Below are positions 15,932 to 25,595 of a DNA stretch of 52,572 nucleotides, piece by piece. This DNA comes from Rhodopirellula sp. (GTDB lineage Bacteria; Planctomycetota; Planctomycetia; Pirellulales; Thermoguttaceae), in NCBI GenBank assembly GCA_012728855.1, contig JAAYEH010000524.1:1-52572 (forward strand). The letters are read 5' to 3'. The translations under genes were made by a program, and so were the position numbers. The stretch's first letter is position 1; the number at the start of each line of letters is the position of its first letter. The notes beneath the pieces were generated by a model. The model was not told the DNA's origin. It saw only the letters and a program-made list of their open reading frames with translations, and did not search any database.

Positions 15932-16993
15932 TCAGACGTGCGCCTTCGTCCAGCACTCGTGCGGGCTGTCCGCGTAGACAGGCTCATGGCACGCGCCCGA
16001 CGCCACCTTCTGCTCTTCGCGACGGAATACCGACTCGCACTCCGCGGCCAGTCGCCGGATGGATTCGGTTTCCGCGTCGGTGTTCGGCCGATCCTCCCGG
16101 CAGGCTTCGATCACTTTGTCAAGAATATCGACGAAGCTCACCGGAATGCCGGCGACGACCCCTTCCAGCCCAAGGGCAAATCGCATCGCCAGCCCGATCT
16201 CCTTCTCGTCTTCCACCGGCCGATACCACCAGCGGCGCGTCCGTTGGCTGTCTTTCGGCCAGAGGCCGCGGGAGACCGGCTTGATGGAGATGACCGCGGC
16301 GCCTTTTTCCGCCGCCAGTTCCAAAACGGCCTTTCCGAAACCGATCGTATAGTATTCGACGAAGTTGATGGGAAACATCACCGTATCGAAGGAAAATCCA
16401 TTCAACGCGGCGACCGCGGCGACAGTCGTATGGGCGGAGAAGCCGATGTGCTTGATCTTGCCCTCTTTACGAGCCTCGAGAATCGTTTCCATGGCGCCCC
16501 CCGGCCCCAGCGCCTGCCCCACTTCCTCGGCCGTGCGGAGGCAGTGCAACTGGTAGAGATCGAAGTGGTCGGTCTTCAGCCTTTCGAGAGATCGTTCCAA
16601 CTCCTCCCGCGCGCCTTGCTTGTCTCGTTTTTGGGTCTTGCAGGAAAGAAAGATCTTGTCGCGATCGATTCCCTGCAGGCCGATGCCCATCTTGATCTCG
16701 CAATCACCTTTGCCGTAAGCCGGGGCGACATCGAAATAATTCATGCCGTTTTCGGAAGCGCCGTGGATGGCGGCGGTCGATTCGTCCTGCGTGCAATGGG
16801 TCAGCGCCAGCCCGGGGAACCCGACCACGGAAATTTTGGCGCCGGTCCGCCCGAGCGTCCGGCGCGGCAGGCCCGCCACACGCGGCTCGGAGCCAGTTGC
16901 CGGCGGCTCCAACACGGCCGGCGGTGCCGCCATGCCGGTTGCCCCGGAAGCCACGGTACACCCCAAACCGATCAGAAGGCTACGTCGTTTCAC
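15932..16993 (-). CDS. Tat-exported aldo/keto reductase
   Basis: This is a 353-residue protein. A GTG start at 16993 is chosen because GGGAG lies 8 bases upstream and it places a twin-arginine signal (KRRSLLIGLGCTVASGA) at the very N-terminus; the ORF is open to 17104. The barrel begins RTLGRTGAKISVVGFPG and shows the reductase tetrad: Asp and Tyr in NYFDVAPAYGKG, Lys in FLSCKTQ and His in YQLHCL. Tat export implies folding with NADP(H) or another cofactor before transport, as in planctomycete exported oxidoreductases. It is probably co-transcribed with the amidohydrolase, and may process a carbonyl product of polysaccharide breakdown. Confidence 0.82.
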   Translation of the reverse strand: MKRRSLLIGLGCTVASGATGMAAPPAVLEPPATGSEPRVAGLPRRTLGRTGAKISVVGFPGLALTHCTQDESTAAIHGASENGMNYFDVAPAYGKGDCEIKMGIGLQGIDRDKIFLSCKTQKRDKQGAREELERSLERLKTDHFDLYQLHCLRTAEEVGQALGPGGAMETILEARKEGKIKHIGFSAHTTVAAVAALNGFSFDTVMFPINFVEYYTIGFGKAVLELAAEKGAAVISIKPVSRGLWPKDSQRTRRWWYRPVEDEKEIGLAMRFALGLEGVVAGIPVSFVDILDKVIEACREDRPNTDAETESIRRLAAECESVFRREEQKVASGACHEPVYADSPHECWTKAHV

Positions 16994-17153
16994 GGTAAGG
17001 TCTCCCACAGGTTTTCGGATCGAAACCACCCGGCTGAGATTCATTCTAGCGAATCGCCCGCCCCCGTCCAGCTTGCCATCGTTGGAGTGCGCGTGACTTG
17101 TCACCGCTTTCTTTCTTTTCCATAATGCCTTGGCCCCCTTTCGGAGATATTCG

Positions 17154-20027
17154 ATGAATCGGTACGGCGGATCTATTTGTTTTCGATCGGTCGAAACCCT
17201 CCTGCTCGTCCTGTTGCTTTTTGCCAGCTACCCGGCCACGTCTGGCGGTGAGGGGTCTTTTCGCGAAAGCAATGGCCAACTCCTCCTTGAATCCTCGCGA
17301 TGGAAGATGCTCCTCGACGCACGGACCGGCGCCGTCCGCCGGATCGACGATCGCACCTCGCCAGAGGCATCGCTGTTGCGCGGCGGCCCGGACCTGTGGG
17401 TGATCGAGCGGCAGAATCTGGGGGAAATCAAGGCGTCGGAGTACACGATGGAGCATAGCTGGGACGCGTCGGCGTCGGAACTGACACTGCGTTTTGAAGG
17501 ATCGGATGCGGTGGTGAACTTGGTCTGCGTCGCCGCCGACGAGGGGCCGGGCTGGCGGGCACAAATCAAGATAAAACGTGGGACGATGCTCGGATGGCGA
17601 TTTCCAGCCGCGCTGGAGTTCGACGTACGCGCCGTGGAAGAGTTCGTTCTGCCCGACCACCTCGGACTGGCGTTCACTCGCGCCTTTTTCGAGCCGGGCG
17701 GGGCTGGTGTCGAGCGGTATTCTCTGGGAGGAGTCGGGCTGCAACAGGTGGCCGGCGACCGTTGCCGGATGCGTCCTGTGCGGGATGAGCCGATCGCGGC
17801 ACGGCCGGGGAAGGATGCCGATGGCGATTGGCTTCCCCGCTGGTTTCTGGACGAAATCCCGCGGTGGCAGGTCACGGCGAACCGCTGTCCCGGGGGCGAC
17901 AAGCACGATCTGTCCCTGGTTGAGACCGAACACGGCTGCTGGCTCTCGGCCTACCGGCTGGGAGGTTGGGGGTGGCTCTTTCGTCTCGGGGGAATGTTGC
18001 GCGATAACGACACCAGGCCGCAAGTGGCCAGCGTGATTGCCACGCTCGCCGGTTTGTACCAAAGGAAACCGGTGCCCGGTATTGAGGTCAGCGTCCCGGC
18101 GGCACTTGTGGATAAGCCGCCGGCCCGCTGGCCGGATCCGCCGAAGAAAATCGGCATCGTTTTTTCGCGGCCGACGGCGCGGCCGGGTGTGCGACAGCGG
18201 CCGGACCCGATGCGTTTGGTGGCCGAACTGGCCAGGCAGAAATGGCTCGAGGAGGCGGGAATCGAACTGGTGAGCCTCCGCGACGCGACCGAACTCCGCG
18301 CGGCGTTGGCCGAGCCGCGACGATGGTTCGCCATGATCAACATGCTCGCCGAAGGGTTTCCCGCGGAAGGACCGGATCGGGCCAAGTCGATGCTCGACGC
18401 CATCCGCGGCTACGTCCGAGGCGGCGGCATCTGGTGGGAAGCGGGCGGCGGCTATCCGTTTTTCTCCGCGCTGGTTCCGCGGCGGGAAATGGCCTTCAGC
18501 ACCGCCAACCACGATTTCTGCGACTTTGCCGCGTTGAAGTCCGCCGCGGGCCGCTGGGCGATGTTCGGAATCCAACAGCAGGACGAGATGTTTGTGCCGG
18601 CCGAAGCCGAGATTGCCGCGATCGGGCCGGACGCCGCGCGAGTAGGTCGTTATCGGCACACATTCAGCGTACTGGCACATGCGGGCGGGTCGGCGAGAAT
18701 GCCGCCTCAGCAAATGGTTCTCGGCGCCGACCATCGCGACGTGCTACGCGACTATGGCGTCCGAAACGGTTTTACGCGGGGCCTTGCCGAGAAAGCGCCT
18801 CCGGTGGTCGTCGAGGCGTTGAAACGGTGCATCTTGTTGAAAGTGAGCGCAAAGAATCTCACGGAATCGGCTCGCATCGCGGAGAGCCTGCCCTTTCCAG
18901 TCCTGTTCCACATCGCCGACTACTTGCGGGGCGGGTTTGACAAGCAGTACCCGGACCATCTGCCGCCCAATGCTCAAGCCGGTACTTCCGAAGATCTTGC
19001 GCACCTGTTGCGGGTTTGCCGCGAAAGAAAGCACCTCTTCATGCCCTACACGAATCCGACCTGGTGGTGCGTCAACCCTAAAGGCCCGACGTTTGAGAGA
19101 GAGGGCGATGCGCCCCTCTCGCGAGATCTGGAAGGCAACGTTTATCCCGAGAGCTATGGGCTGGCCACCACGCAGGGCTTTGCGGTCTGCGCGTGGCATC
19201 CGTCGGTGCGCGCGGCCAACGATGTCATCCGCGAGCAGTTCACCCGGCAATACCCAGTCGACGTATTGTTTCAGGACCAGGTGGGCGCCCGAGGACACCG
19301 CTGGGACACCAACGCCGCCGCTCCCCATGCAGGCGCGTATCTCGAGGGCATTCACCGCATCGCCCGCGTCGACTCCGCCGTCGTTCCGCTCGGCACCGAA
19401 GACGGTCACGACCGGCTGATCAACTGGGAGACGATGTTCTGCGGGCTGAGTTGGCCGTGGCTGTCCAACCGGCCGCTGAACGGCCGCGTGCTGTACGAGG
19501 ATCTTTGGCCCGAAGGATCGTGGAGGATCGAGCCGCTTGCATTGCTGCTGGCACACGACAAGGTGCTCTTCTATCACCACGACCTGGGAGGCTTCGTTCG
19601 CAACCGGCTCGACCTTTCCCTCACGCTGGTGATGGGGTACGGACTGAGTTGGTGGACCCATACGGCCACACCGTCGCCGGTGGAGCGCGATTGGATCGAA
19701 CGGCTCTGCCGGGTGCAAACGGCGGTCGGCCCGCATCTGGCCGGCCAACCGTTGCACGATTTCCAATACCTGGCGCCGCGTGTGATCCGCAGCCGCTGGG
19801 GCGATCTCGAGATCGTCGCCAACCTGGCCCGCGAGCCCTGGAATTTGGACTCCGCCACGACGATTGCGCCCGAAGGTTTCCTCGCGCGCTCGCCGGAGGT
19901 AGAAGCGGGCATCTTCACACGGCGAGAGGGGAAGGAGGTAGCATCCGACTGCGTCTGGATGATTCGTCAGCTCGGCGAAAGAGAAGACTCGCAATGGTCC
20001 GCGAGGAGTGAGATGGAAAGCCAATAG
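17154..20027 (+). CDS. DUF6259-type putative glycoside hydrolase, secreted
   Basis: The 957-residue protein has a signal peptide (LLLVLLLFASYPATSG), an N-terminal beta-rich domain (about 35-330), and a TIM-barrel-like central region with LFHIADYLRGGF, HLFMPYTNPTWWC, VDVLFQDQVGARGH and VVPLGTEDGHD. Acidic residues at strand ends (FQDQ, GTEDG, LYEDLWPEG) are plausible catalytic groups. The organisation fits DUF6259 proteins related to GH101-like endo-glycosidases. The ATG at 17154 has GGAG about 7 bases upstream. It precedes the heparinase-like gene by 126 bp on the same strand, consistent with joint action on an extracellular glycan. Confidence 0.65.
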   Translation: MNRYGGSICFRSVETLLLVLLLFASYPATSGGEGSFRESNGQLLLESSRWKMLLDARTGAVRRIDDRTSPEASLLRGGPDLWVIERQNLGEIKASEYTMEHSWDASASELTLRFEGSDAVVNLVCVAADEGPGWRAQIKIKRGTMLGWRFPAALEFDVRAVEEFVLPDHLGLAFTRAFFEPGGAGVERYSLGGVGLQQVAGDRCRMRPVRDEPIAARPGKDADGDWLPRWFLDEIPRWQVTANRCPGGDKHDLSLVETEHGCWLSAYRLGGWGWLFRLGGMLRDNDTRPQVASVIATLAGLYQRKPVPGIEVSVPAALVDKPPARWPDPPKKIGIVFSRPTARPGVRQRPDPMRLVAELARQKWLEEAGIELVSLRDATELRAALAEPRRWFAMINMLAEGFPAEGPDRAKSMLDAIRGYVRGGGIWWEAGGGYPFFSALVPRREMAFSTANHDFCDFAALKSAAGRWAMFGIQQQDEMFVPAEAEIAAIGPDAARVGRYRHTFSVLAHAGGSARMPPQQMVLGADHRDVLRDYGVRNGFTRGLAEKAPPVVVEALKRCILLKVSAKNLTESARIAESLPFPVLFHIADYLRGGFDKQYPDHLPPNAQAGTSEDLAHLLRVCRERKHLFMPYTNPTWWCVNPKGPTFEREGDAPLSRDLEGNVYPESYGLATTQGFAVCAWHPSVRAANDVIREQFTRQYPVDVLFQDQVGARGHRWDTNAAAPHAGAYLEGIHRIARVDSAVVPLGTEDGHDRLINWETMFCGLSWPWLSNRPLNGRVLYEDLWPEGSWRIEPLALLLAHDKVLFYHHDLGGFVRNRLDLSLTLVMGYGLSWWTHTATPSPVERDWIERLCRVQTAVGPHLAGQPLHDFQYLAPRVIRSRWGDLEIVANLAREPWNLDSATTIAPEGFLARSPEVEAGIFTRREGKEVASDCVWMIRQLGEREDSQWSARSEMESQ

Positions 20028-20041
20028 TTGAAATGACCTTA

Positions 20042-20083
20042 CACGATTCCGGGAGAAGTACGACTGGAGCTTTCGGAATCGTG
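20042..20083. repeat. 10-bp inverted repeat between two glycan genes
   Basis: CACGATTCCG (20042-20051) and CGGAATCGTG (20074-20083) form a perfect stem with a 22-nt loop, 15 bp after the DUF6259 stop. There is no U-run. It could be an mRNA processing or stabilising hairpin. Confidence 0.4.
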
Positions 20084-20153
20084 CAGGGGTATTTCGTATC
20101 GTTTCGACCTTACCGCTCTGTAGCAGCGCATGAACGACGGAGGGACAGCAACC

Positions 20154-23100
20154 ATGCAGAAAGCACTCCGCAAAACCGTCTTCTTCTTGCTGATGGCCGT
20201 GTTTGCCATAGTCGATCCGGCAGCGGTCGCCGACGACCGCGTTCTGTATGCTCCGGACATCGTGGGCGTCGATCGGATGTTCATGGTGGCGCTACGCGTG
20301 CCGGTCGACAGTCCCCAGGTGCAGGTGACTGTGCCGGAGACGGTGACGATGTTCGACCGCACCCCGATACCGGCTCAATCCGAAACCCGCAAGTTCTACT
20401 TCCGATCGGTGAAGCCGTCTGCCAAGACCGAGATTCGCTTCGCGCATCCCGGCGGCGAAATCGTGGTTCCGTTGGAGATCTGGTCGTTCGACGATCTGCG
20501 TAAGTCCCGCCAGCTCAAAGGGGTTCAGCTTCCGCGCCGCTGGCCGGTGGGCGAACCTTTACCCGAACTGAAACAGAAGCAGACGTTCCCTACCGGAGCG
20601 GAATCGCGAACGCCGAAGAAGAAGTCCAAGGGGGGCTGGCTCGACTGCCCCGACGACGATATCTGGGCGATGCAGCCCGACAGCACCATCCCGCGCTGGC
20701 ACTGGACCAACATCCAATTCGGCTGTCCGGTCCACGGCAAGGAAATCTACCGCGAGCGATCCTACTATCCCTGGGGCATGGACGGAAAACATCCCTGGCG
20801 GTGGAAGATCCGCTGTCCGGTCGGCGGCGAGGAATACCCCTCCAACGATTTCGCCGCCGGGGACATGACCAGCGGGCCGTTTCCCGACGACGGGATCGGC
20901 GGGGCTTGCCTGCACAACGGAGAGAAGTACGGATTCATCGCCGAACTCTGCCAGTTCTATTGCCGGCGGATGATGACGGTCGCTCCGGCTTGCGCGGCCG
21001 CCTATGTCAGCACAGGCGATCGGCAATACGCCCACAAGGCCCTGGTCGCTCTCTGCCGCCTGGCCGAGGAATATGCCTACCTGGCCACGATGACCCATCA
21101 TCGCCACCGCAATCGGGTCAGCCAGGTCGAACGACTCGGGCAGGGGCGGTTCTCCGAGGGACCGTGCTTGATCTCGAGCGGATTCACGACCTATCCGATC
21201 GAGCAGCCCGGCCAGTTGCGCAGCCATGCGGAGGCCTACGATCGCATCTTCCCTGCGATCGATCAAGACGACCAGATCATCCCGTTCCTGCAAAACAGGG
21301 GCTTTGATATCAAGACCCACGAAGACGTCCGCCGCTTCGTCGAGGAGAATCTCTTCGCCGTCTGGATGCAGGGATTGATGGACAGCGCTTGCACGACCAA
21401 CGAACCGGGCGAGCAGGAAGCGATCGTCCGCGCCGCAATGGCGCTGGATTACGCGCGAGGCACCGATTTCATCGATTGGCTCTACGACGGCGAAGGCCGC
21501 ATGCGGGTGTTCGTGACCAACGACTATTTTCGCGACGGCGCCCCCTACGAGTCGACCGGCGGCTACAACGGCGCCCATGTCGTTCACGTGCCGCCGATCG
21601 TCGACGGGATGGAACAACTCCGGCAACTCCGCCCCGACGTCTACGCGGAATCGCGATATCCCATACTCAGCGAGATTCGCCGCTATCGCAACATCTTCGA
21701 CTTCTGCATGGACACGGTCACCATCGACCGATGTTATCCTTACATCGGCGACGGTGGGAGCATCCCCGTCTACCGGAAACTCTCAAAGATCGCCTGGCAC
21801 GATGCCGACGCGCCGGCCTTCGAGCATGCCTATCGCGTGTTTCGCGATCCGAAGTTCGCCTGGGCGCTGACCCACGAGCCCGGATGGAAACCCTCGTCGG
21901 ATTTTCCCTTCACGAAAGCCGAGATTGAGCAGGAAGCGGCGAAATGGCCCGACGACTGGAACGACGGCAGCTCGCTGCACGACGGCTACGGGGTCGGCAT
22001 TCTCCGCGGCGGCCATGGCGACGACAAACGGGCGCTGTGGATGATGTACGGCCGCGCCCGCGGCCACACCCAGGACGACATTCTGGACATCGGCTTGCAG
22101 GGATTCCAGGGGATGTTGCTGTGCCACATGGGCTACCCGCGAAATTGGAACTACTGGGAACACTCCTGGACCAGCCACAACGTCGCCCGTCAGATCCCGT
22201 TTTGCTCGATGACGGCGCAGCCCCAACTGTTTGCCGAGGCCGGGCCGGTGCGGATCCTGGAGGCGAGGGCTCAAGCCTATTCCGATCGGGTCGACTCCGG
22301 CGAAGGCTACGATCTGCCGCCGGACGACTGGCAGCGGCGAATGGTGGCTCTGATCGATGTAGCGCCGGACCGTTTCTACTGCCTCGATTTCTATCGTATC
22401 TCCGGCGGCAAGGATCACTGGTGGGCCTTTCACTGCCAGGAAGGCGACTTCACCACCGGCCGTCTCACGCTCGACAAGCCCCGCGACGGCACCCTGGCCG
22501 GCGCCGACGTGCCTTACGGCGATCCGAAATGGCTCAAGGAAAATGGCTGCGGTCAGGGCGTTTACGGTTGGAGCGGACCGATGTTCGCCTTTGCCCATCT
22601 CTACAACGTCCAACGAGCCCAGCCATCAGGACCGTGGTGGGCCGATTGGAAACTCAAGACCGGCGAGGGGCTGCATCTGCGTCTGACGATTCCCATCGCC
22701 GACGGGGCGGAAGTCAATATCTGCGACGGCCGCTCACCGGCGGGGGGGCCCTATGAGATGAAGTGGATCATGCTCCACAACCAGGGCGAGTCGCCGGTGA
22801 AAACCCAAGTGGTAAGCCTGATCGAGCCGCACTTAGGCACTCCGGTTGTGGCCGCGGTTCGTCCTTTGGAGCTATCGGGGACCGACGAGCAGGGGTTCGC
22901 CGCCCGCGGCTGCCGGGTCGAACTGGCCGACGCCGCCGACACGGTTCTCTTCGCGGCCGATCCGAGCGTGGTGCGCAGCGCCGACGGAGATGTCGAGTTT
23001 GCCGGCCGTTTCGGTTTCTACCGTGAGAAGAACGGGCTGCCGGAGACCATTTGCCTGGTCGGCGGCACCCGCCTGGCCAAAGGACAATTCGGGATCACGC

Positions 23101-23675
23101 TCGACAGTCCGGAATACCGCGGCAAGATCGTCGCCGTCAACCGCCAGACCGAGACGATCACCGTCGAACCGGCGCCGCCGGATCTCGCCACCCTGGTCGG
23201 CAGCACGATCTTCCTGACCAACTCGGATCGTCGCATCGCTTACAAGGTGATTGCGGTCCAAGCGGCGGGCGCCGTCGCCAAACTGCAACTGGCCGGCGAT
23301 TCGCGAATCGGCACGGGGCGTTCGACCGGCGCCGCCGACCACCGCGTTCGGACCGGCACCCCCTTCACTCTGCAACACTTTCGCTATTATCACGGCGCGC
23401 GAGTGACCAACGCCGACCACAGCGCGGAGTACCGGATCGTCGAAGCTCGCAGCAAGCAGGCGATCATCCTCGACGCGAAGCTCCATCCCGAAGCAAAGGC
23501 CGAAAAGCTAGTGGGAGAGTTCCCCAAGGACTCGTGGTTCGAGATCTACGACTACGGCGTCGGCGACGAGGTGGTCTGGCCGTACACAGTCCGCATCTCG
23601 CTCGATCAAGCAGGGCAGTACCGGATTTCGTCGCCCGTGCCAGTGAAGGCGGAGTTGCCGATCCCAAGCAACTGA
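20154..23675 (+). CDS. Heparinase II/III-family polysaccharide lyase-like protein
   Basis: The 1173-residue protein has a signal peptide (KTVFFLLMAVFAIVDPAAVA). An alpha/alpha toroid follows (about 250-560: CRLAEEYAYLATMTHHRHR, SGFTTYPIEQPGQLRSHAEAYD), then a beta-sandwich region with YGRARGHTQDDILDIGL and HSWTSHNVARQIPF. The His and Tyr positions in GHTQDD and WTSHN correspond to the heparinase II/III lyase core, which cleaves uronate-containing glycans by beta-elimination. The C-terminal 300 residues are beta-rich. ATG 20154 follows GGAGG; the ATG at 20130 lacks a ribosome site. It probably acts in the periplasm with the DUF6259 protein. The exact glycan is unknown. Confidence 0.72.
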   Translation: MQKALRKTVFFLLMAVFAIVDPAAVADDRVLYAPDIVGVDRMFMVALRVPVDSPQVQVTVPETVTMFDRTPIPAQSETRKFYFRSVKPSAKTEIRFAHPGGEIVVPLEIWSFDDLRKSRQLKGVQLPRRWPVGEPLPELKQKQTFPTGAESRTPKKKSKGGWLDCPDDDIWAMQPDSTIPRWHWTNIQFGCPVHGKEIYRERSYYPWGMDGKHPWRWKIRCPVGGEEYPSNDFAAGDMTSGPFPDDGIGGACLHNGEKYGFIAELCQFYCRRMMTVAPACAAAYVSTGDRQYAHKALVALCRLAEEYAYLATMTHHRHRNRVSQVERLGQGRFSEGPCLISSGFTTYPIEQPGQLRSHAEAYDRIFPAIDQDDQIIPFLQNRGFDIKTHEDVRRFVEENLFAVWMQGLMDSACTTNEPGEQEAIVRAAMALDYARGTDFIDWLYDGEGRMRVFVTNDYFRDGAPYESTGGYNGAHVVHVPPIVDGMEQLRQLRPDVYAESRYPILSEIRRYRNIFDFCMDTVTIDRCYPYIGDGGSIPVYRKLSKIAWHDADAPAFEHAYRVFRDPKFAWALTHEPGWKPSSDFPFTKAEIEQEAAKWPDDWNDGSSLHDGYGVGILRGGHGDDKRALWMMYGRARGHTQDDILDIGLQGFQGMLLCHMGYPRNWNYWEHSWTSHNVARQIPFCSMTAQPQLFAEAGPVRILEARAQAYSDRVDSGEGYDLPPDDWQRRMVALIDVAPDRFYCLDFYRISGGKDHWWAFHCQEGDFTTGRLTLDKPRDGTLAGADVPYGDPKWLKENGCGQGVYGWSGPMFAFAHLYNVQRAQPSGPWWADWKLKTGEGLHLRLTIPIADGAEVNICDGRSPAGGPYEMKWIMLHNQGESPVKTQVVSLIEPHLGTPVVAAVRPLELSGTDEQGFAARGCRVELADAADTVLFAADPSVVRSADGDVEFAGRFGFYREKNGLPETICLVGGTRLAKGQFGITLDSPEYRGKIVAVNRQTETITVEPAPPDLATLVGSTIFLTNSDRRIAYKVIAVQAAGAVAKLQLAGDSRIGTGRSTGAADHRVRTGTPFTLQHFRYYHGARVTNADHSAEYRIVEARSKQAIILDAKLHPEAKAEKLVGEFPKDSWFEIYDYGVGDEVVWPYTVRISLDQAGQYRISSPVPVKAELPIPSN

Positions 23676-23687
23676 TCGTCCGCCAAG

Positions 23688-23735
23688 ACGGGCCGGTTGG
23701 CCCCAGGCGGCAATGCCCGAGGCCAACCGGCCTGT
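23688..23735 (+). terminator. Strong hairpin after the heparinase-like gene
   Basis: GGCCGGTTGGCC (23691-23702) pairs perfectly with GGCCAACCGGCC (23721-23732). Three more pairs (one G-U) extend it outward, with an 18-nt loop. TGTTGTGTC follows instead of a clean U-run. It begins 13 bp after the stop, so a terminator is likely. Confidence 0.5.
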
Positions 23736-23803
23736 TGTGTCTCATCGGGGGAACGAAAAGGGAACTGGTGACCGGGAATCCCTCCTGGCGATATCGTGGG
23801 TAG

Positions 23804-23923
23804 TCCATTCGCGCGCTGTTGAAACTGCTGGCCACCGCCTGTCTCCTCCAAGCCGCCGCCAACATGCACCACATTACCGAAGCCGTCCTCCAGCAGACCT
23901 TGACCGAATTCCAGCTCCCCTAA
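23804..23923 (+). pseudogene. C-terminal remnant, possibly of an AAA ATPase
   Basis: A 39-codon open stretch without a start (SIRALLKLLATACLLQAAA, then HHITEAVLQQTLTEFQLP) has the helical look of the end of ExeA-like AAA ATPases. It ends at TAA 22 bp before the next fragment. The N-terminal body is absent. Assignment is tentative and leans on the neighbouring fragment. Confidence 0.3.
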
Positions 23924-23945
23924 TCCCCGCCACCCGGAGATTCCC

Positions 23946-24059
23946 ATGAGCCGCATCCCCGCTTCAGAGTTACACGAGTTCCGCAACCGCATCTCGATTG
24001 AGCGACTGATTAAGCAACAAGCCCGGGCGTCTGACGACGGCCGGGCTCTTCTCTTGTAA
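23946..24059 (+). pseudogene. N-terminal remnant, possibly of a CHC2 zinc-finger protein
   Basis: The frame reads MSRIPASELHEFRNRISIER, then LIKQQARAS, and stops after 37 codons. The opening (x-IP-x-SEL-x-x-x-RN-x-I) resembles the start of primase-like CHC2 zinc-finger proteins that follow AAA ATPase genes in planctomycete mobile loci. No zinc-finger cysteines remain. CGGAGA lies shortly upstream. With the preceding fragment it marks a decayed two-gene unit. The rest of 23676-24118 shows no gene. Confidence 0.3.
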
Positions 24060-24118
24060 CCACCAGCGGGCCTACTCATCCCACCAAAACCGCTTCATTC
24101 GTTTCGAGAATCACGCGG

Positions 24119-25594
24119 TCAAGGCATTCGGGAGTTAGCACTCCACCGCGCCGACGCCTCCGCAATGGCTGCCAGTTTTCGGGCGACTTCCATGATGGAC
24201 GGCCGCGCGGCGGCGTCGCGGGCGAGCATTGCCAGCAACAGTTCCCGATAGGGTTCATCCACGTGCGCGACGAGTTGCGGTCCTAATTCCTCGGTCTGCA
24301 GGCGCAGCAATATGTCGATTGCCAGCGAATCACTCAGCGCCCGCCGACCGGTAAGCATCTCCAGCAAGGTCAAACCGAGTGAGAAGACGTCGCTCGCCGG
24401 GGTCGACGCCAGCCCCGACGCCTGTTCCGGCGACATGTAGGCGGGCGTACCCCGGATTCCGGTCGGCTCACGAGAATCCGATCGGCAGTGGTCGATCGTC
24501 GCCTCCGTTTCGGCCTCGGTTAGAGCGTCCAAAGCCGCGGCGACCGCCTCCTTCGCCTCGCCGGCCGACAATGACTTCGCCGGTGTTTTCGAGAGGGCCA
24601 ATCCGAAATCGAGTACCTTGGCCGTCCCTTGGCCGGTGAGGATGACGTTCGCCGGCTTCAGGTCGCCATGCACGATGTTTTCCGCGTGGGCTGCCAACAG
24701 TGCCGAGGCGATCTGGCCGGCAATCGGACCTACCGCGTCGCGCGTTAGGCTATCAATCGCCTCCGAGAGCGGTTGGCCGTCGAGGTACTCCATGGCAATC
24801 ACCGGCAAACCGTCCTCTTCCTCCACGGCGTAGATCGTGCAAACGTTGGGGTGATTCAGTCTGGCCGCCGCCCGCGCTTCCCGCAGCAGCGCTTCCCGCG
24901 ATTCGAAAATACTCCGCCTGAGCACTTTTAGCGCCACCGGCCGCTCCAGACGCAGATCCCAGGCGGCGAATACGGTCCCGAAAGTGCCGCTCCCCAATTT
25001 CCGCAGGATACGGTAGTGCCCGAGAATGCGGCCTGGCCTCAATTCGCGTTCCGGATCGATGGTTCCGTCGGCCGCCGTCCAACTTACCGGGCAGAGCCCG
25101 CCGGTACGCAAGGCTTCGAGCACACGGAGAACCTCATCGGGATTCCGGCCAACGCTGAGGTTGTGTACGACGGCGTACTGCAGCACACCCTCGGGATCAA
25201 TGATAAACAACCCTCGCGTCGACACCTCCTTCTCTTCGATCCACACGCCGAACTGGCGGGCAGCGGCGCCATCCGGATCGGAAGCCAACGGGAACTGCAG
25301 CGGACCGAGACCGCCCTCCGCCACCGGCGTGGACAACCATTCGCGGTGCAACTCGACGGGGTCGACACTAATCCCGAGCAACTCGCAACCGCGGCTCTTG
25401 AAATCCGGCAGACGGGCGCTGAATGCCGTCAATTCCGTCGGACAGACGAAAGAGAAGTCGCGGGGGTAGAAGATCAGGATCAACCAGCGGCCCGCATAGT
25501 CGCTCCGTCGAACCGTAGCACGCCAGTCGGCGTGCGCGTCGACGCACGGCAGGTTGAATTCAAAGGCAGGCTCACCGATTCTCGCAAACGCCAT
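24119..25594 (-). CDS. Peroxiredoxin-Ser/Thr protein kinase fusion
   Basis: The 491-residue soluble protein joins two complete domains. Residues 1-175 are an AhpC/2-Cys peroxiredoxin: peroxidatic Cys51 in FYPRDFSFVCPTE, resolving Cys168 in GLCPVSW. Residues about 194-475 are a Hanks-type kinase: glycine loop GSGTFG (201-206), Lys223 in VALKVL, catalytic Asp311 in HGDLKPAN, DFG at 329-331 and P+1 loop GTPAYMSPEQ. The arginine before the catalytic Asp is glycine, so it is a non-RD kinase. An extra acidic segment (about 336-378) lies in the activation loop. No membrane helix is present. Its ATG follows the DUF1080 stop by one base, in an operon led by an ECF sigma factor. A peroxide-sensing kinase is inferred. 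Confidence 0.88.
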   Translation of the reverse strand: MAFARIGEPAFEFNLPCVDAHADWRATVRRSDYAGRWLILIFYPRDFSFVCPTELTAFSARLPDFKSRGCELLGISVDPVELHREWLSTPVAEGGLGPLQFPLASDPDGAAARQFGVWIEEKEVSTRGLFIIDPEGVLQYAVVHNLSVGRNPDEVLRVLEALRTGGLCPVSWTAADGTIDPERELRPGRILGHYRILRKLGSGTFGTVFAAWDLRLERPVALKVLRRSIFESREALLREARAAARLNHPNVCTIYAVEEEDGLPVIAMEYLDGQPLSEAIDSLTRDAVGPIAGQIASALLAAHAENIVHGDLKPANVILTGQGTAKVLDFGLALSKTPAKSLSAGEAKEAVAAALDALTEAETEATIDHCRSDSREPTGIRGTPAYMSPEQASGLASTPASDVFSLGLTLLEMLTGRRALSDSLAIDILLRLQTEELGPQLVAHVDEPYRELLLAMLARDAAARPSIMEVARKLAAIAEASARWSANSRMP

Positions 25595-25595
25595 G

